DNA of 64,000 nt. It comes from Strigops habroptila. Its lineage: Eukaryota > Chordata > Aves > Psittaciformes > Psittacidae. Positions 13,641 to 25,933 of the stretch are shown piece after piece (position 1 is the first letter of the stretch; every line of letters starts with the position of its first letter). The notes beneath the pieces were generated by a model. That model searched no databases and was not told the origin of the DNA. It worked only from the letters and a program-made list of their open reading frames with translations. The stretch is taken from NCBI RefSeq assembly GCF_004027225.2, contig NC_044277.2, forward strand, positions 37,187,812 through 37,251,811, read 5' to 3'. The translations under genes were made by a program, and so were the position numbers.

Positions 13641-13729
13641 CTAAAAAGAAGAAGAAGCCAAAGCTTTTAAACAAGTTTGATAAGACCATTAAGGCTGAAC
13701 TAGATGCTGCAGAAAAACTACGTAAAAAA
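13641..13729 (+). CDS. ASPH: ASPH exon: basic linker and start of TPR region
   Basis: An 89-base exon. Its first two bases (CT) complete an Ala codon begun in the previous exon. Then come five lysines, P-K-L-L-N-K-F-D-K-T-I-K-A-E-L-D and A-A-E-K-L-R-K-K, ending on a codon boundary before GTAAGT. It corresponds to roughly residues 325-354 of human ASPH, where the basic lumenal linker passes into the first TPR helix. The match to the human sequence over K-P-K-L-L-N-K-F-D-K-T-I-K-A-E-L-D-A is essentially complete. The upstream ATG at 13598 is intronic and not a start. Confidence 0.95.
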
Positions 13730-15805
13730 GTAAGTTTTGAATGTTTCACTCAAGACTGTAGACAGCGGGCAAAAATAAATAAAAGTTAACTTAGAAAAAG
13801 GGAGAATTACTTTCAGATTAGTTTCTAAATCAAATTTCTAAATTATTGTGAAATAATCTTTTTAAAATTAAATATTCAGTGCATATTTGTCCTTCAAGTT
13901 TCATTTCTGCTGCATAGTTTAGCTTAAATTTTTTGAAGTCAAAAACGTATGTTTGTTCATGTGTGTTTGCTCACCTTTAACCTTGAAAATATTTAGCTTA
14001 ACTGTTGAATTCCAATATACCAAAATATACCAATATACCATTTTCATCAAAAAATGCTTAGATTAGTCACATGGAACAGGGTTAATTCTGTCCTATCACT
14101 GTTGTCCATTTGAGTAGTCAACTATTACCAGAGAACTTAAGTAATATAAGCATGTTAATCTCTCTGTTGATATGCTTCATATGCATTGGGTGCATATCTT
14201 TGTAGTAGGCACTGTTTCTGTTGGGATTCTATGTGCGCCCTGTGAGTGTCTCAGCTCCTTAGAGCATGAAGCAGATCTTCCTGCCTCTCAGCAGTGACAG
14301 CAAGACATTAACATCCATCGGTTTTGGTAGTTCTGAATTTAAAAACTTGACTATGAAAAGCAAGCAAACAAAAAACCCCCCAAAATAAATAAAAACTCTT
14401 CAGTCATCTCCTCTGATAAATAAAAGAATAAAATTGGAAGTTGAGTGTTTCAGAAAACAAGACCTTTGCAGAGATGTCCCTTTTCCAGATGTGAGATTAA
14501 ATAGTGAAGCAAGGCTATATGACTGCTAAAAATGAGATATCTTAAGTCTTTTTCATGTAAATCTTGTAAAAACTGATATGCTTCACAGACAGTCCTAGCA
14601 CATGTAGGTCTGTACCCTGGAGTTGAGGTGGCTCAAACTCATTTTCAATACAGTACAATGAAAACTATTCTAGTTACTGCAGGTGTAGGAATATCCTTGA
14701 TTTTCAGAAGACTGACTATGCATTTTTAGCTTTGCTGTCTATGCAGCCCTGGAGTCTGTGACGAGGCTGAAGGGCTGCTAAGTAGAGAGCACTAACCTCA
14801 GCCTGCCACTGCTGCCGCTCTTCCCTAGGAGCCTTGTTTATGTGATAGAATACAAAAATAAAAAGCATTTTCATGCTTCTTGGACTTAAACAATTGGTTG
14901 ATCAGAGAAAGGCACAACAGAAACTTTTGATGAGCCTGTAGGGTCACTTGGCTGACTCTCTTTTCCTGCCTGTGTCTCTTGGTGAGTTGCAGGCAATCAT
15001 GCTTGACTTGTAGGAAGCAGGATAAATTTATTAGCAAATCAGACATATGGAGTATTTGAAGATAGCAAGACAGTTGTGTATAATAGTCTACTCATATTTA
15101 TAAAGCTGTAAATGTTGGAAATGGCAGCAAGATCTGATGCTAAATTTTGCCAAGCAGTGCTTAGCTCCCATTTAACAGCACAGCTGGTTCTTCTCAACTT
15201 CCATCCTTACTTGTTAGTCAGCATCAGTCATGAAAATATACCATAGTTACATTCGGACTTTGTATGAGGCAGGGAAGAGACACAGAGCACATGTGAAGTG
15301 TCCTGAGGAACACTCTTATGCAAAACATGTGGAGGAAATAGCCATACACTATGGATGAGTCTACAGTATTTCCTCTAGAAAAACGACAGTTACAATACTG
15401 TTCATGTGATGTATGCAGAGAGGAAATTTCCACATATGTCTAGAACTTCTGTTTTATTCTCTGTTACATTCAGTTTGGATTTTGTTCTTAGCAATAAAAC
15501 CTTTACACTTTTATATAGACAGGTTGTTGTCATCTCAGCACTCTTTCCAGCCAGCAAAGTGAAAGCGAATAAAATAAAACCAAAACCGTTCATTTTAACC
15601 ATGGAAAATATATAATATTGTTTTATAAATAATAATAACAAATTTCGCTTAAATAAGCACCAATCCCAACAAAAATATGAGTGAAAACTGTTGATTGCGT
15701 CCATTTTTTTGTTTTGTTTTTATTTTTTATTTAATTGGGGAAACTATGTGCATCCTTCAGCATTTTTATTAGATAAAATTGCTGATAAATATCTCTACTT
15801 TCCAG
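13730..15805 (+). other. ASPH intron, 2.1 kb
   Basis: AT-rich. No transposon or exon recognised. Confidence 0.55.
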
Positions 15806-15892
15806 GGAAAAGTTGAAGAAGCTCTAAGGGCCTTTGAGGCACTAGTGAATCAATACCCACAGAGTCCTCGAGCAAGATATGGGAAAGCACAG
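15806..15892 (+). CDS. ASPH: ASPH exon: TPR motif (29 codons)
   Basis: An 87-base, phase 0-0 exon between TTCCAG and GTACTA. It encodes G-K-V-E-E-A-L-R-A-F-E-A-L-V then N-Q-Y-P-Q-S-P-R-A-R-Y-G-K-A-Q. This is a classic tetratricopeptide pattern: small residue, EEAL..F..L, then YP.SPRARYGKA. It corresponds to about residues 355-383 of human ASPH. The TPR region packs against the catalytic domain and helps position EGF-domain substrates. Several surface positions differ from human, while the Y-P-Q-S-P-R-A-R-Y-G-K-A-Q core is unchanged. Confidence 0.97.
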
Positions 15893-17443
15893 GTACTAAA
15901 AAAAAAAAGCCATAATATTAAAAAAGAGAAAATAAACCTTTTTTAACAATGGAGTTCTTAAACCCCAGTCAGATTTCATTTTTAATGTTATGGCTGTTCC
16001 TAGGGAAAAACAGAATCATGTGATCTGTCATATTGTATCTGTTTCAGTCCTCTATCCTTCTCCAATTACTTTGGGAGCTTTTGTCTAACTTTAGTCTAGT
16101 GGAAAGTATTGTAAATAACACAAAAATAAGATACATCCTGTAGATCTCATGAAAACTGTCAGATGAATGGTAAGAGATAAATCCCAGCTAATGTCCCAGT
16201 GCAGGAACAACAGGCAGAACTTAGCTGTTACATACTGTTTGCTGCAGCTGGTAAATCAACATGTCATCTCTGAGCTAAATGACACTTTTTGCTTAGTGGG
16301 AATAGAGAAGGGGATTTGGAGTTTTTGTAGAGTGAGTGTTAAAAGGATAAAGAACGCCACCTGACCAACTGTTTGGCTGAGTAACCATGCTGTTTGTTTT
16401 TTCCCATACTCAAGGATAGTTTCAAAGTAACTCAAGGTTAACAAGTAAAGGACAGAAGTGCCAAAAGATTCCAGATATTATTACAGGATATACAGCTAAC
16501 ATAGTCGAAGCTATATTATCATTAAAGTGTATGACTGATACAAGAGTGAATTTAGACAGATCAATTAGAGCTTCTGTACCTGCAGTGCTTGGGGTGCATC
16601 TATACCTTGCTCTGCTAATTGACATAGGAATGAATGTAAACCAAAAACATTAAAGTCTTTGGGAAAAATGCATTGAACATATGAAAATGCATGCATTTGT
16701 ATAAGCAATTCAAACTAATGCTTTAAAAATTTAGCGTATGAGATAGTGTTATTTTTTTTCAGCTGCAGAAACAAATTATGAAAATGCCATACAACAGGTG
16801 AAATCAGTTGTAGCTTCCATTAGCTTCACCAAAGCTGTAATTTCACAGTAGAGATCTCATATATCCTCTGGTGTGCTCCTGAACTTGAACAAATTTAAGT
16901 TCCGAAAGAGTTGTAGGGTAGGTATTCTATCAACATATGCAAGAGTAAAGCCAATTTCTAATTAGTTTTCTGAGAAACAGTATAAATAAATTAGTGTCAG
17001 AATATATGAAAGAAATGTTTGTTGGTGTGGTTTTATCTGTCTTGCTGCCAGTGTGAGGCTTAGCATACGAATAATCCATAGTCACCAATTTACATTTCTT
17101 CCATATTGTTAAAACAGATTGCTTCATCTATTTCAAAAGCAGAAATTAGGAACTCTACAAATATTAACCAAAATTCCATGTTAATGTATGTTTTAGGTGC
17201 AAATTTTTTCATGTTTTCAAACAGTCTGTAGGAAACAAGAATCAACAGTAATACTAATCTACCTTACCATAAAGCACAAACAAATAAGTTCTTCATTGTT
17301 ATGCCAAAATTATACAGATTAAACGTAATTCTAAAATTATTTCCATAGTCTAACAATCATATAGTTTGCCTTTTAAGAAAACAAAGTTATTTTTAAGCCT
17401 AATGGATTATGTGTTCTAATAATGATTTTGTGATTCTTTCCAG
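15893..17443 (+). other. ASPH intron, 1.55 kb
   Basis: AT-rich, starting with a run of adenines just past the donor. No transposon or exon recognised. Confidence 0.55.
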
Positions 17444-17594
17444 TCTGAAGATGACTTAGCTGAGAAAATGAGAAGTAATGAGATGCTGCAAAAAGCTATC
17501 AACACCTACGATGAGGTGGTTAGTCTGCCAAATGTCCCTTCAGATCTGATAAAACTGAGTTTAAAAAGAGAAGCAGACAGGCAGCAGTTTCTTG
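17444..17594 (+). CDS. ASPH: ASPH exon: TPR region (50 codons + 1 base)
   Basis: A 151-base exon after TTTCCAG. It encodes S-E-D-D-L-A-E-K, then M-L-Q-K-A-I-N-T-Y-D-E-V, S-L-P-N-V-P-S-D-L and L-K-R-E-A-D-R-Q-Q-F-L, ending with one base of a Gly codon before GTAAGA. The last codon is completed by GT at 18654. It corresponds to about residues 384-434 of human ASPH and forms the second TPR and the following helix. The internal ATG at 17468 is a normal Met codon, not a start. The frame reads on into the intron to 17656 only by chance. Confidence 0.97.
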
Positions 17595-18653
17595 GTAAGA
17601 TTCAAGAGTGGCATGAAAGTTATGGAAGTTGTGTGAGCAAGACTTTCAAAAGATAACCGAGGATTTGTCAGTGCCAGTTACATTGAAATTGTCATAGGAT
17701 TTGTGATCCTAATCTCTTAAATGCTTATGGAAAATATTTTAAAATTATTTAATTTTTTTCTGGGGAACTAGTGTCTATAATTGCTATAATTGGTGATAGT
17801 GCCTGTGGACAGCAGTGCACTGGGTGCTATGAGAAGCCATGATGAGCAGTGGTCAAAAAATTTTTATTGATGGAGAAAGAAGAAAATAATCTCTTCTTTC
17901 TACTGAAGCTGAGGCAACTCATGAGGAAATTAATGGCTTACACAGAGTAAACATACCCAGAGTAAACTTTCATTTAACAGGGAGAGGAATGAAATTGAAC
18001 TCGGGGGATAACATCTGAAAGTTTACATCTCAATTCTGGCACGTACGAGAAATGTTGATTAGACTGAGGCACAGTCAACTTTGCAGAAAAGTGTTCTGTT
18101 CCCATGGGTTGGATTTTCATATCAACTTGTTTTGATCTTGCTGTTCCTAAAATAGACCTCATCTAGGAATTTGAGGAACATACTTGATTTTAAGCATGTA
18201 AAGCATGGTTAATTTCATAATGGAAATATAATAGAACTATTGCTTAACACTAGAAATGCATTTAATTACTTAATCAATTAAGATTACATTTTCATATATT
18301 TACCTAATTCTGTGGAGCACCCTGACATCTGTGTACGAGAGAGCAACCAAAGCTTCAGTAATGTTGTTACTGCTACACTGTGAACAGTTCTCCACTAGAG
18401 GTTACCATAGCACTTCATGATATGCATTCACAGTGATTTCCTGAAATATTTCTTGTATGGCTACACCCCCAGTGACAACCAAGCAGCTGAATCTGCTCCT
18501 GTCTGCACAAGGGTTTTTTCAAGTTCTGCTGCTTGACTGTTAGTGAAAGTGCAACACCTGGCTCTGATTTATGTTTTCTTAGATGTTGTGTAAGCATCTT
18601 ACTACTGTCACTCGTATCTGTAATTGTAATTGAGTCTTGTTCAATCAAATTAG
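17595..18653 (+). other. ASPH intron, 1.06 kb
   Basis: No transposon or exon recognised. The open frame that joins the next exon from 18533 is intronic upstream of the AG at 18652-18653. Confidence 0.55.
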
Positions 18654-18790
18654 GTCGCATGAGGGGTTCCCTGGTTACTCTACAGAAATTAGTTCAGCTA
18701 TTTCCCAGTGATACTTCGTTCAAGAATGACCTTGGTGTTGGTTACCTCTTGATAGGAGATAACAGCAATGCCAAGAAAGTATATGAAGAG
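18654..18790 (+). CDS. ASPH: ASPH exon: TPR region (45 codons)
   Basis: A 137-base exon starting with GT that completes Gly, then R-M-R-G-S-L-V-T-L-Q-K-L-V-Q-L-F-P, then the core N-D-L-G-V-G-Y-L-L-I-G-D-N and A-K-K-V-Y-E-E, ending on a codon boundary before GTGAGT. It corresponds to about residues 435-479 of human ASPH (start of the third TPR). The codon at 18707-18709 is Ser (AGT) where human has the glycosylated Asn452 of an N-D-T sequon, so that site is missing here. Confidence 0.97.
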
Positions 18791-21700
18791 GTGAGTTTCT
18801 ATTCCAGCCAAGGAAAATTATTTGCATTCATATGTTCATTCTAAAGACTGCTTGCTTGTAACTTTTTCAGTTGTTAGACATTTCACATGTCAGGTTTTGA
18901 AGGGTTAATATAGATATATGGTTTGGGTTTTTTGGTTTGGTTTTTTTTGTAGTGCCATTTGAAATTATCTTCTAATTTTAATTCAGATTTCTTGATACTG
19001 TCACGCTACCTGTTTTTCCTTATAGAAAAATGCATATGTTTTTCATATGCTTAATAATATTTAATTTCTTATACCTTGTGATAGCAAGGTTTGGAATATA
19101 TTGACAACACAAATGTAATGCATAGTATTAAAAAAAAGTCTTATCTGTAAGATGTGGAAAGCAGAAGTGTTTTTCTTTATGGGAACATTCCCTCTAATCA
19201 TGTGATGAAGTATTTCAGTACTGACACAGCATTTAAACTTTGGTTTTTTGTGATTTTTGTAGGGAGCTTAAATTCTGTTTTTCTTTCATGACACTTGTGT
19301 GGACAGTCCATTGGATTTATATCCTATCTTACAGTATGGTTATTGGGCTGGGGAAACTTCACTGCCAGGAAGGACCACCTTGCTCCTGTGATCTGGAAAC
19401 CCTATTAACAGCTGGAAGCTTTCTGACAGATGTGGAGCTTGATGTCACTGGTAGAGCACAAGCTGTCCGCACCTGATCAGAGATTACCCTGTTGATGTTG
19501 GCGCACTTGCTGCAGCACTCGTTAGTACAGGCATGGTACTGTAATTGACTGGTTATGTAGACCAAAGACAAGTCAGCATGATTAGTACCACCTCCCTCCT
19601 GAGAATAATGGCCCGGTTTCCCATCCCCTACATCAACTCTGAGGGGATTCTCATCTCAGGTGGTTTCTCAAAGAGGAAGAGGATGTTCAGCCGCATGGTT
19701 GGAAGCAGGAGCCAAACCCTGATAATACCTTTTTTTTTTCTCCTCAAGCTCAGATGTTGCTAGAATAATGTTTGCTTTGCTACTTTGTAGGTCCCTCCAT
19801 AAAACGTTTCTGTTTGATAATTTTTGGCCTGCTGTCAAAATTTCTCAGAGGATTGGAAGCATCAGCTTTTAAAGATAGAATATGTTAACTGAACCTGCTT
19901 CTTAAGCTGCAAGGAACTTGAAAACAAAAACATACTCCTTTTGAGCAATATTTTCCTTTGCAATTTTCCACTATTTTGCTGCAAATAATATAGCTATTAG
20001 AATTTCTCGGTATAGATAGTCACAGGACTTTTTATAAATGGAAGAATGTAATGAGCTTGCTACATAATTACTTTGATATCAAGTTTGATATACTTCAGAA
20101 GAACTGCTCTGATTAAGAACAGATATGCAAAATAAGAACTGGTCTGCTTTTAATATGTTGTTTTCCATGCTTCCATGGGTTTTATCCAACGTAATTACTC
20201 TGTTTTGCAGTTCACTAACCACTGAAATTGTATAGATCATGGTGATGTTCTGTCCTTGTAAAAAAGCAGCAAATGAATACCTTTTAAAAGGAGTTGGATT
20301 TATTGTATTTAAAAATTATTCTGGCTATTCCTGAGGCTGAATTCCAACAGAGTAATGTATTTTTTATTATTATTATTCTTTCTTTCTTGTAGTTCAGGAT
20401 AAATTTACATGAAGAATTTTAAGAAAGGAGACATAGCCAAAGAAACAGAGAAGCTCATGTGTATCTGCTTTTATTCTTGGCTATGCTGAAGGCTTCTTAC
20501 ATGGTTTTGGGCAGATTGCATGGGGCCTGTATAGTCTTCTCTTGACAGCTTTGCTCAGCTGTTGCAATACATGTTTCGAAAGTGATTGGTATGTTGTTTG
20601 GAGCTCCTACCATAGTTGCTCAGGTTCTCTGTATAGTCAATAAAGAGAAGAACAAGCTGTGAAGGGTGGTTCTGGGGCCCTCCAGGAGACTTCTTCCTCT
20701 TGCCATGATTTTTTTAAAAACCTGGGAAATTTCTGTAGTGTAATTGAATTCTCACTAGTGTAGGAGAAGTTAGATATTTGATAGAAAAACATAAGAGAGC
20801 ACAGACAAAAGCATGAATTCTGTGTTGCACATTAGATGCCTCCAATATTGACTAATCCTGGGTTCTGGTTCCTACTGTAAGGATGTTCATACATTTTATT
20901 CAAGTATTCTTTAATGCAGAAGGCATGGACATCTAGAAAGAGAGAGCAGAACTCGGGGCTCGTCGCCAAGAGAACACATCCCTTGTTTGACTAAAGGCTT
21001 AGCTTTTTGTTGATTCCCCTCTGCTTCCATTCCTCATGGTTGTCTAACTTCTTGTGCATGTGGTACTTGTTTCTGCTCCTCAGGCAAGTTCCCAAATAGT
21101 TTAACACTCTTCTGTGCAGGAGAATCTGGACTCCAAATTTCCCATTTCTTAGAAAACTGCTAGATTCTTGGGCAAAAGGTACCCATTTCCTCCTTTCCTT
21201 CCTGCTGTAACATTTCGATCTTAATTCAATGTAAGCATGGGCTGAGCACACACAACCAGCTGGACCCTTCACAAGCACTGTCCCCTACATTGGGATTACA
21301 GAATACGCAATTTCAGACCAGACTAACTCCAGCTTGCATCGTCTCCAAGGAATTGGAATAGATGCGCAAGGAATCCTAGTGAATGAAAACTTTCTGCTTT
21401 ACCCTTATAGCCAGTTTACTTATTTTCCATTCAATTGTTATTTTCCATTCCAAATCTGTTATGTCTTAGCAGCTGTTGAAGTGCCGTAATCACATTTTTA
21501 TTTCAAAACTCTGAAATATGATGTGTTTCTTCTTTTAGCTACAGAAGTGATGTGTGTAAACACTGCACCTCAGATCAAGAGAGTTTCGTACTTAGAGCTA
21601 TAATGTGGTATAGCCTAACACAAAATACACTTTTCTAGTATGCATTTGCCAGAATTTATGCTGAACCACAGATGGAAAATGGTGTCCAGCTGGAGACAAT

Positions 21701-23850
21701 TTCAGATTTGCCTCAAATATTAAAGCATTTTCTTTTGAACATTACGCTTAGGGGCAGGAAAACATAATATTAAAAGTAGTCCTCGCAGAATTCAGAGCTA
21801 TTTTTATTTTCAAAGAAAACATAATATTTAAAGTAGCCCTCATGAAATTTAGAGCTATTTTTGTTTTCAAGGGTCTACAGATAATGATAAAATATAGTGG
21901 AAGAGAATTTTATAAGACCAGTTACTCTGCTAATAGCACTTTTTCTGCCTGCCATGCTCAGCATGGCCCAGTGCAGTGTTATACAGACACACATAAGCCA
22001 GCTCTGATTGAACTATCTCAGGTACCAAAAGCAGAATACCCCCATTAACACAGTACTTTGCCCTGGCTAATTAGCCACTGATAGCCCCAGAGGTTAATTT
22101 CTCTATTCATGATTAATATTTAATGAGCTATGAGCAGTTTAGTAAAACTTATTTCTAAACATAATTAATATTGCATGCAGCAACAGCAACAGAGTAATAC
22201 AATTTACATTAAATACTTCCAGTGTAATTTCTGCTGATTGTATCTCTTCACTTCTCTTTAGGGGCTCTGAATGTAGATCATGCCTTAATGCAAGTTGGCA
22301 TAGTTTAAATGAACCGTAATACAGAAAATTCTATACTGTCTTAATTAATCACATAGCTTTATCCTATAGTTAGAGAAAATGCAACAAAATTATATGGCTA
22401 ATAAATATTTCTGTCAGTCACTTAATTTCACCCTGCAGGTACAGATTCTTGGATCAAAATAATTATGCACAGAATGCTGTAGTCAAAAGGCAGAAGACGT
22501 GTAAGGTGTTAAACTATGCTTATACTAGGGGTCAAGCTCATCCTTACTCTGACTTGCTAGGTTCACTTTTTGCCAATAGTGTGTCGTATTATGGACTTCA
22601 GGTAGATTCCCAAATTGATAGATCCTTCATAGTACCACTTTTCTGCAAAAAAAAAAAAAGTTAAATGCTGCTATTTTTAACTCAACTTTTTATACCTACA
22701 TTGTGCTGATTTTGGTTTTGCTTGGATGTAGTAAGGTTTGAGAAAGCAGAGGAGTTGACCCAGGGAACTTGTTGCGGTTTTGCTTGCAATTACTTTGATT
22801 GAAAGATTAGGTTAGACAGTGACTGGAAAAGGCAGAGGGAAGTAGCTATAATGCATGCAGACGTTTATCCATGGCATAAGTTTAGCTTCAAAAATGGATT
22901 CAGGCAAGAGAAATTGCTCATCTGTCTGTTGTTTTGTATTTAGCAGCTGTGCTAGACATTCAGCAGGTATCAGCCTCTGTCATTCCACCAACTGCCAAGC
23001 TCTTGTGATGATCCTCACAGATTCTGATAAGACCATCCACCCTTATTTTAAGGAGAGGAGAGGTGTAACAGCAGATTAACTTGACCATGTAATTGATATC
23101 ACATAGAGTTACTAATGATATTGAATATATACATCACAAAAATGTGGAGCTGGAAAGTAGATCAAGACATTCTCTAATTTCCCCCTTGGCTGAGGCAGAA
23201 TAAATGCACTTAAATTATCTCAGTAATGTTGGGAGTACATGTTTTCGGAGCTCAGGCCAGCCAGCTTCACACCTCCTTTCCCTGAAACACTCCTCCATAC
23301 ACTGATCCTTTCCTACAGCTGCCCCTGTATTCACAAATCTTTCTCTTGCACAGTCCCCATGAAATATCCTTGTCTGGTTATTTGCCTATGGGTTTTCCTT
23401 TCCTGAAAAATTAAGCTAGGTTATAACTCTTGATAGTATCTAAATCTTGTTCAGGGTACAAAATCTTTAAACTTAATTTGGCATGCAAGGTCTTGGTCTT
23501 GGTCAAAGAGCATAGCACACAACTATAATGAATGGTGTTAATTCTATAATGTAGCATGCTGTACACCAAGAGAGAGAGTGGAGAAGGACAGACAACTAAA
23601 ACATAAAGCAATTCAGAGATTCCGGTTGTAATAATTTTACTTCTGAAACTTTAAAGTTTGCCTTGTAGTAGATTTTTCTGGAGAAGCACAAAAGTGAATG
23701 GGGAAAAGAAAGTACAGCCAAGCCGAGAATTCATCTGAGGGTCAGCGATGGAAGAAAATGTCATTGCATTACTAAGTAGTAATATGTGCACAGGTTTGTT
23801 AATTTGCATAGATCCATACATGCGTATTTAATTGATTTGCTCTCACGCAG
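18791..23850 (+). other. ASPH intron, 5.06 kb
   Basis: Mostly AT-rich. A less AT-rich stretch at about 19.3-19.7 kb has no identified origin. A 57-bp tandem duplication lies at 21758. The stretch around 23.13-23.40 kb (CTCTAATTTCCCCCTTGGCTGAGGCAG and following) vaguely recalls an old antisense CR1/L3-type fragment but is too decayed to call. Confidence 0.5.
21758..21871. repeat. Tandem duplication, 57-bp unit, two copies
   Basis: The segment 21758-21814 is repeated directly at 21815-21871 with about nine differences. Both begin GAAAACATAATATT and end in a TTTTCAA block. It is an old local duplication in the intron. Confidence 0.9.
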
Positions 23851-23949
23851 GTTCTAAGCCTGGCTCCAAATGATGGCTTTGCCAAAGTACATTATGGCTT
23901 CATCCTGAAGGCAGAAAACAAGATAGCAGAGAGCATACCCTATCTAAAG
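23851..23949 (+). CDS. ASPH: ASPH exon: TPR motif (33 codons)
   Basis: A 99-base, phase 0-0 exon after CACGCAG. It encodes V-L-S-L-A-P-N-D-G-F-A-K-V-H-Y-G-F-I-L-K and A-E-N-K-I-A-E-S-I-P-Y-L-K, ending before GTATTT. It corresponds to about residues 480-512 of human ASPH. The pattern (P-N-D-G-F-A, Y-G-F-I-L-K, K-I-A-E-S-I-P-Y-L) is a standard TPR and is nearly identical to human. Confidence 0.98.
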
Positions 23950-24598
23950 GTATTTTTCTTTTCTCACCCACAGTAAATGTTTTACTAGTAAAAAAATATA
24001 ACTGAAATGTATAAAACATGTCAAGCTAGGAGCATGCTAATTGCAAATCACAGTGTAAGCTACTTGTTGGAGTTACATTGCTGTATCACTGTCTATGAAC
24101 TGGAGCAAGCTTGTACATTGAGACTCATCAATTCTTAAATATCAAATATTTGTTTTATTAGTGGTTAACCCAAAGTACACAGCTGTGAGCCTCAGATTGT
24201 GCTGAGGTTGGCAGTATGCTGCAAGATTAAGGTTCTTGAAAGATCCAGGGAGGGCTTGTGTATGCTTCTGGGTGTTTGGGAAGAAAGTACTACAAAATAA
24301 AGCCTTAATTCAGCTTTCTAAAACACTTGTGTATATGTTTAAAACACTTGTGTATATGTTTAAAACACTTGTGTATATGTTTAAAACACTTGTGTATGTG
24401 TTTATAGGTTATGGGGCAAGTGTCCATCTTTGAATACACCTCTGTCTTGGAGGGACTGAGCAGAGGGGCCATGGAATTTTGAAAACTGATAACATTTCTC
24501 AATAGATATTTACTGAAGTATTATCTTCATTCAGCCTAAGTTCCAGGTTACTTTAGAAGTCATATTGAAGATTCTCTTACACTTTGTTTTATTAATAG
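23950..24598 (+). other. ASPH intron, 0.65 kb
   Basis: Short intron that contains the 21-bp minisatellite at 24320-24403. Nothing else recognised. Confidence 0.6.
24320..24403. repeat. Minisatellite, four 21-bp units
   Basis: Four head-to-tail copies of a 21-base unit (AAAACACTTGTGTATATG plus TTT). The first three are identical and the fourth has one A to G change. The identity of the copies implies recent expansion. Because 21 is a multiple of three, the array is open in frame as repeated K-T-L-V-Y-M-F, but it is intronic and I do not read it as coding. Confidence 0.97.
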
Positions 24599-24688
24599 GA
24601 AGGACTAGAGTCTGGTGACCCTGGCACAGATGATGGACGCTTTTATTTTCACCTGGGTGATGCCTTGCAGAGAATGGGAGACAAAGGC
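24599..24688 (+). CDS. ASPH: ASPH exon: TPR motif (30 codons)
   Basis: A 90-base, phase 0-0 exon after TTAATAG. It encodes E-G-L-E-S-G-D-P-G-T-D-D-G-R-F-Y-F-H-L-G-D and A-L-Q-R-M-G-D-K-G, ending before GTACGT. It corresponds to about residues 513-542 of human ASPH and is the first half of the last TPR. The G-T-D-D-G-R-F-Y-F-H-L-G-D-A core is unchanged from human. Confidence 0.98.
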
Positions 24689-25601
24689 GTACGTATTTAA
24701 CATGTTCTTGTTTTAAAGTCTAAACTGCTGAGAGATTGTAGAATCCAGAAAAACCTTCAGAAATGGGCTCAATGTTGAAAACATGAGCAACAGCCACAAC
24801 TGTCTGCTATAGGTGTATAGCAGGTCCCATTGCAACAACTATCTGCTATAGGTGTATAGAGGTCAAGATGAGCAACAGCAAAAAATCTGCCCTTGATGTG
24901 ACAGTAAGACCTCTTAGCATCACTTGCTTTAGAACTGATCCAAACTTTTGAAGCTTGCCTGGGGAAGCTTGAACTGAGGGAACAAAAATGTTTTGAAAAT
25001 TCAGTGACAGTGTTTTTAGAGACTAATTTATGCTCCTTCCACTTAGAACAAAGATTTTAACCTGAATTCAAAAAATACAGTTATATGTATATCACTGTAT
25101 AGAAGTTCTCTCATAGCTCTGGTATAAGAGTATTTTGTAAACCTTCCTTCATTCTCAAAGTGACCTTGAGCACCAGCGAGTATGGGATAAAAGACCATGA
25201 GAGGACTGAATGTGTGGGCTGAGTTATGGTATTTGTTCAATAACTAAATTAGCAAAGAGATCAGAAAAGCAGAAATTTGTGAACAAGTCTGTTGTGTGCC
25301 CAGTGAAAACAAACATATGCCACTGGAAGCCATATGAGTTTCTAATTTGTTAATTTAAAATTATATTTAATTTAGAAGCCAAATTTAAATGTGTGAATTA
25401 GCCCTACTGTTATGGTAGGGGATCAAAGGGTTTTGTTAAAGAATGTTATTAGTAATGAACTTTACTATGGGTTTGAATTTAAAAATAACAACAGAAACCC
25501 CCCCTTCAGGTTCCTCAATGGGAAATGTGAAGAGGATAAGCATAAAAAAGCATAGTGGAAAATAGCTGTGAAATGCACTGCTTCTTAGTTAGTTATCTCG
25601 T

Positions 25602-25933
25602 AATAGAATCATAGAATCGTAGAATAGTTAAGGTTGGAAAGGACCTTATCTAGTTCCAACCCTCCTGCCATGGGCAGGGACACCTCGCACTAAACCGCGT
25701 CACCCGAGACTGTCCAACCTGGCCTTGAACACCGCCAGGGATGGAGCATTCACAACCTCCCTGGGCAGCCCATTCCAGTGCTTCATCACCCTCACTGTAA
25801 AGAACTTCTCCCTTATATCCAACCTAAACTTCCCCTGTGTAAGTTTGATCCCGTTACCCCTTGTCCTATCACTACAGTCCCTAATGAAGAGTCCCTCCCC
25901 AGTATCCTTGTAGACCCCCTTCAGATACTAAAG
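25602..25933 (-). mobile_element. CR1 LINE 3' fragment, antisense
   Basis: Read on the plus strand it starts with the AGAATCATAGAATCG tail repeats, then AAGGTTGGAAAGGACC, TAGTTCCAACCCTCCTGCC and GGGCAGCCCATTCCAGTG. This is the reverse complement of the CR1 3' end. It stops at TCAGATACTAAAG, so it is a short 5'-truncated insertion of about 330 bp. It looks less diverged than the CR1 at 39-41 kb. Confidence 0.96.

Noticed and set aside
24236-24433. Frame with repeated K-T-L-V-Y-M-F units
   Set aside because: The periodicity comes from the 21-bp intronic minisatellite. There is no evidence of translation.
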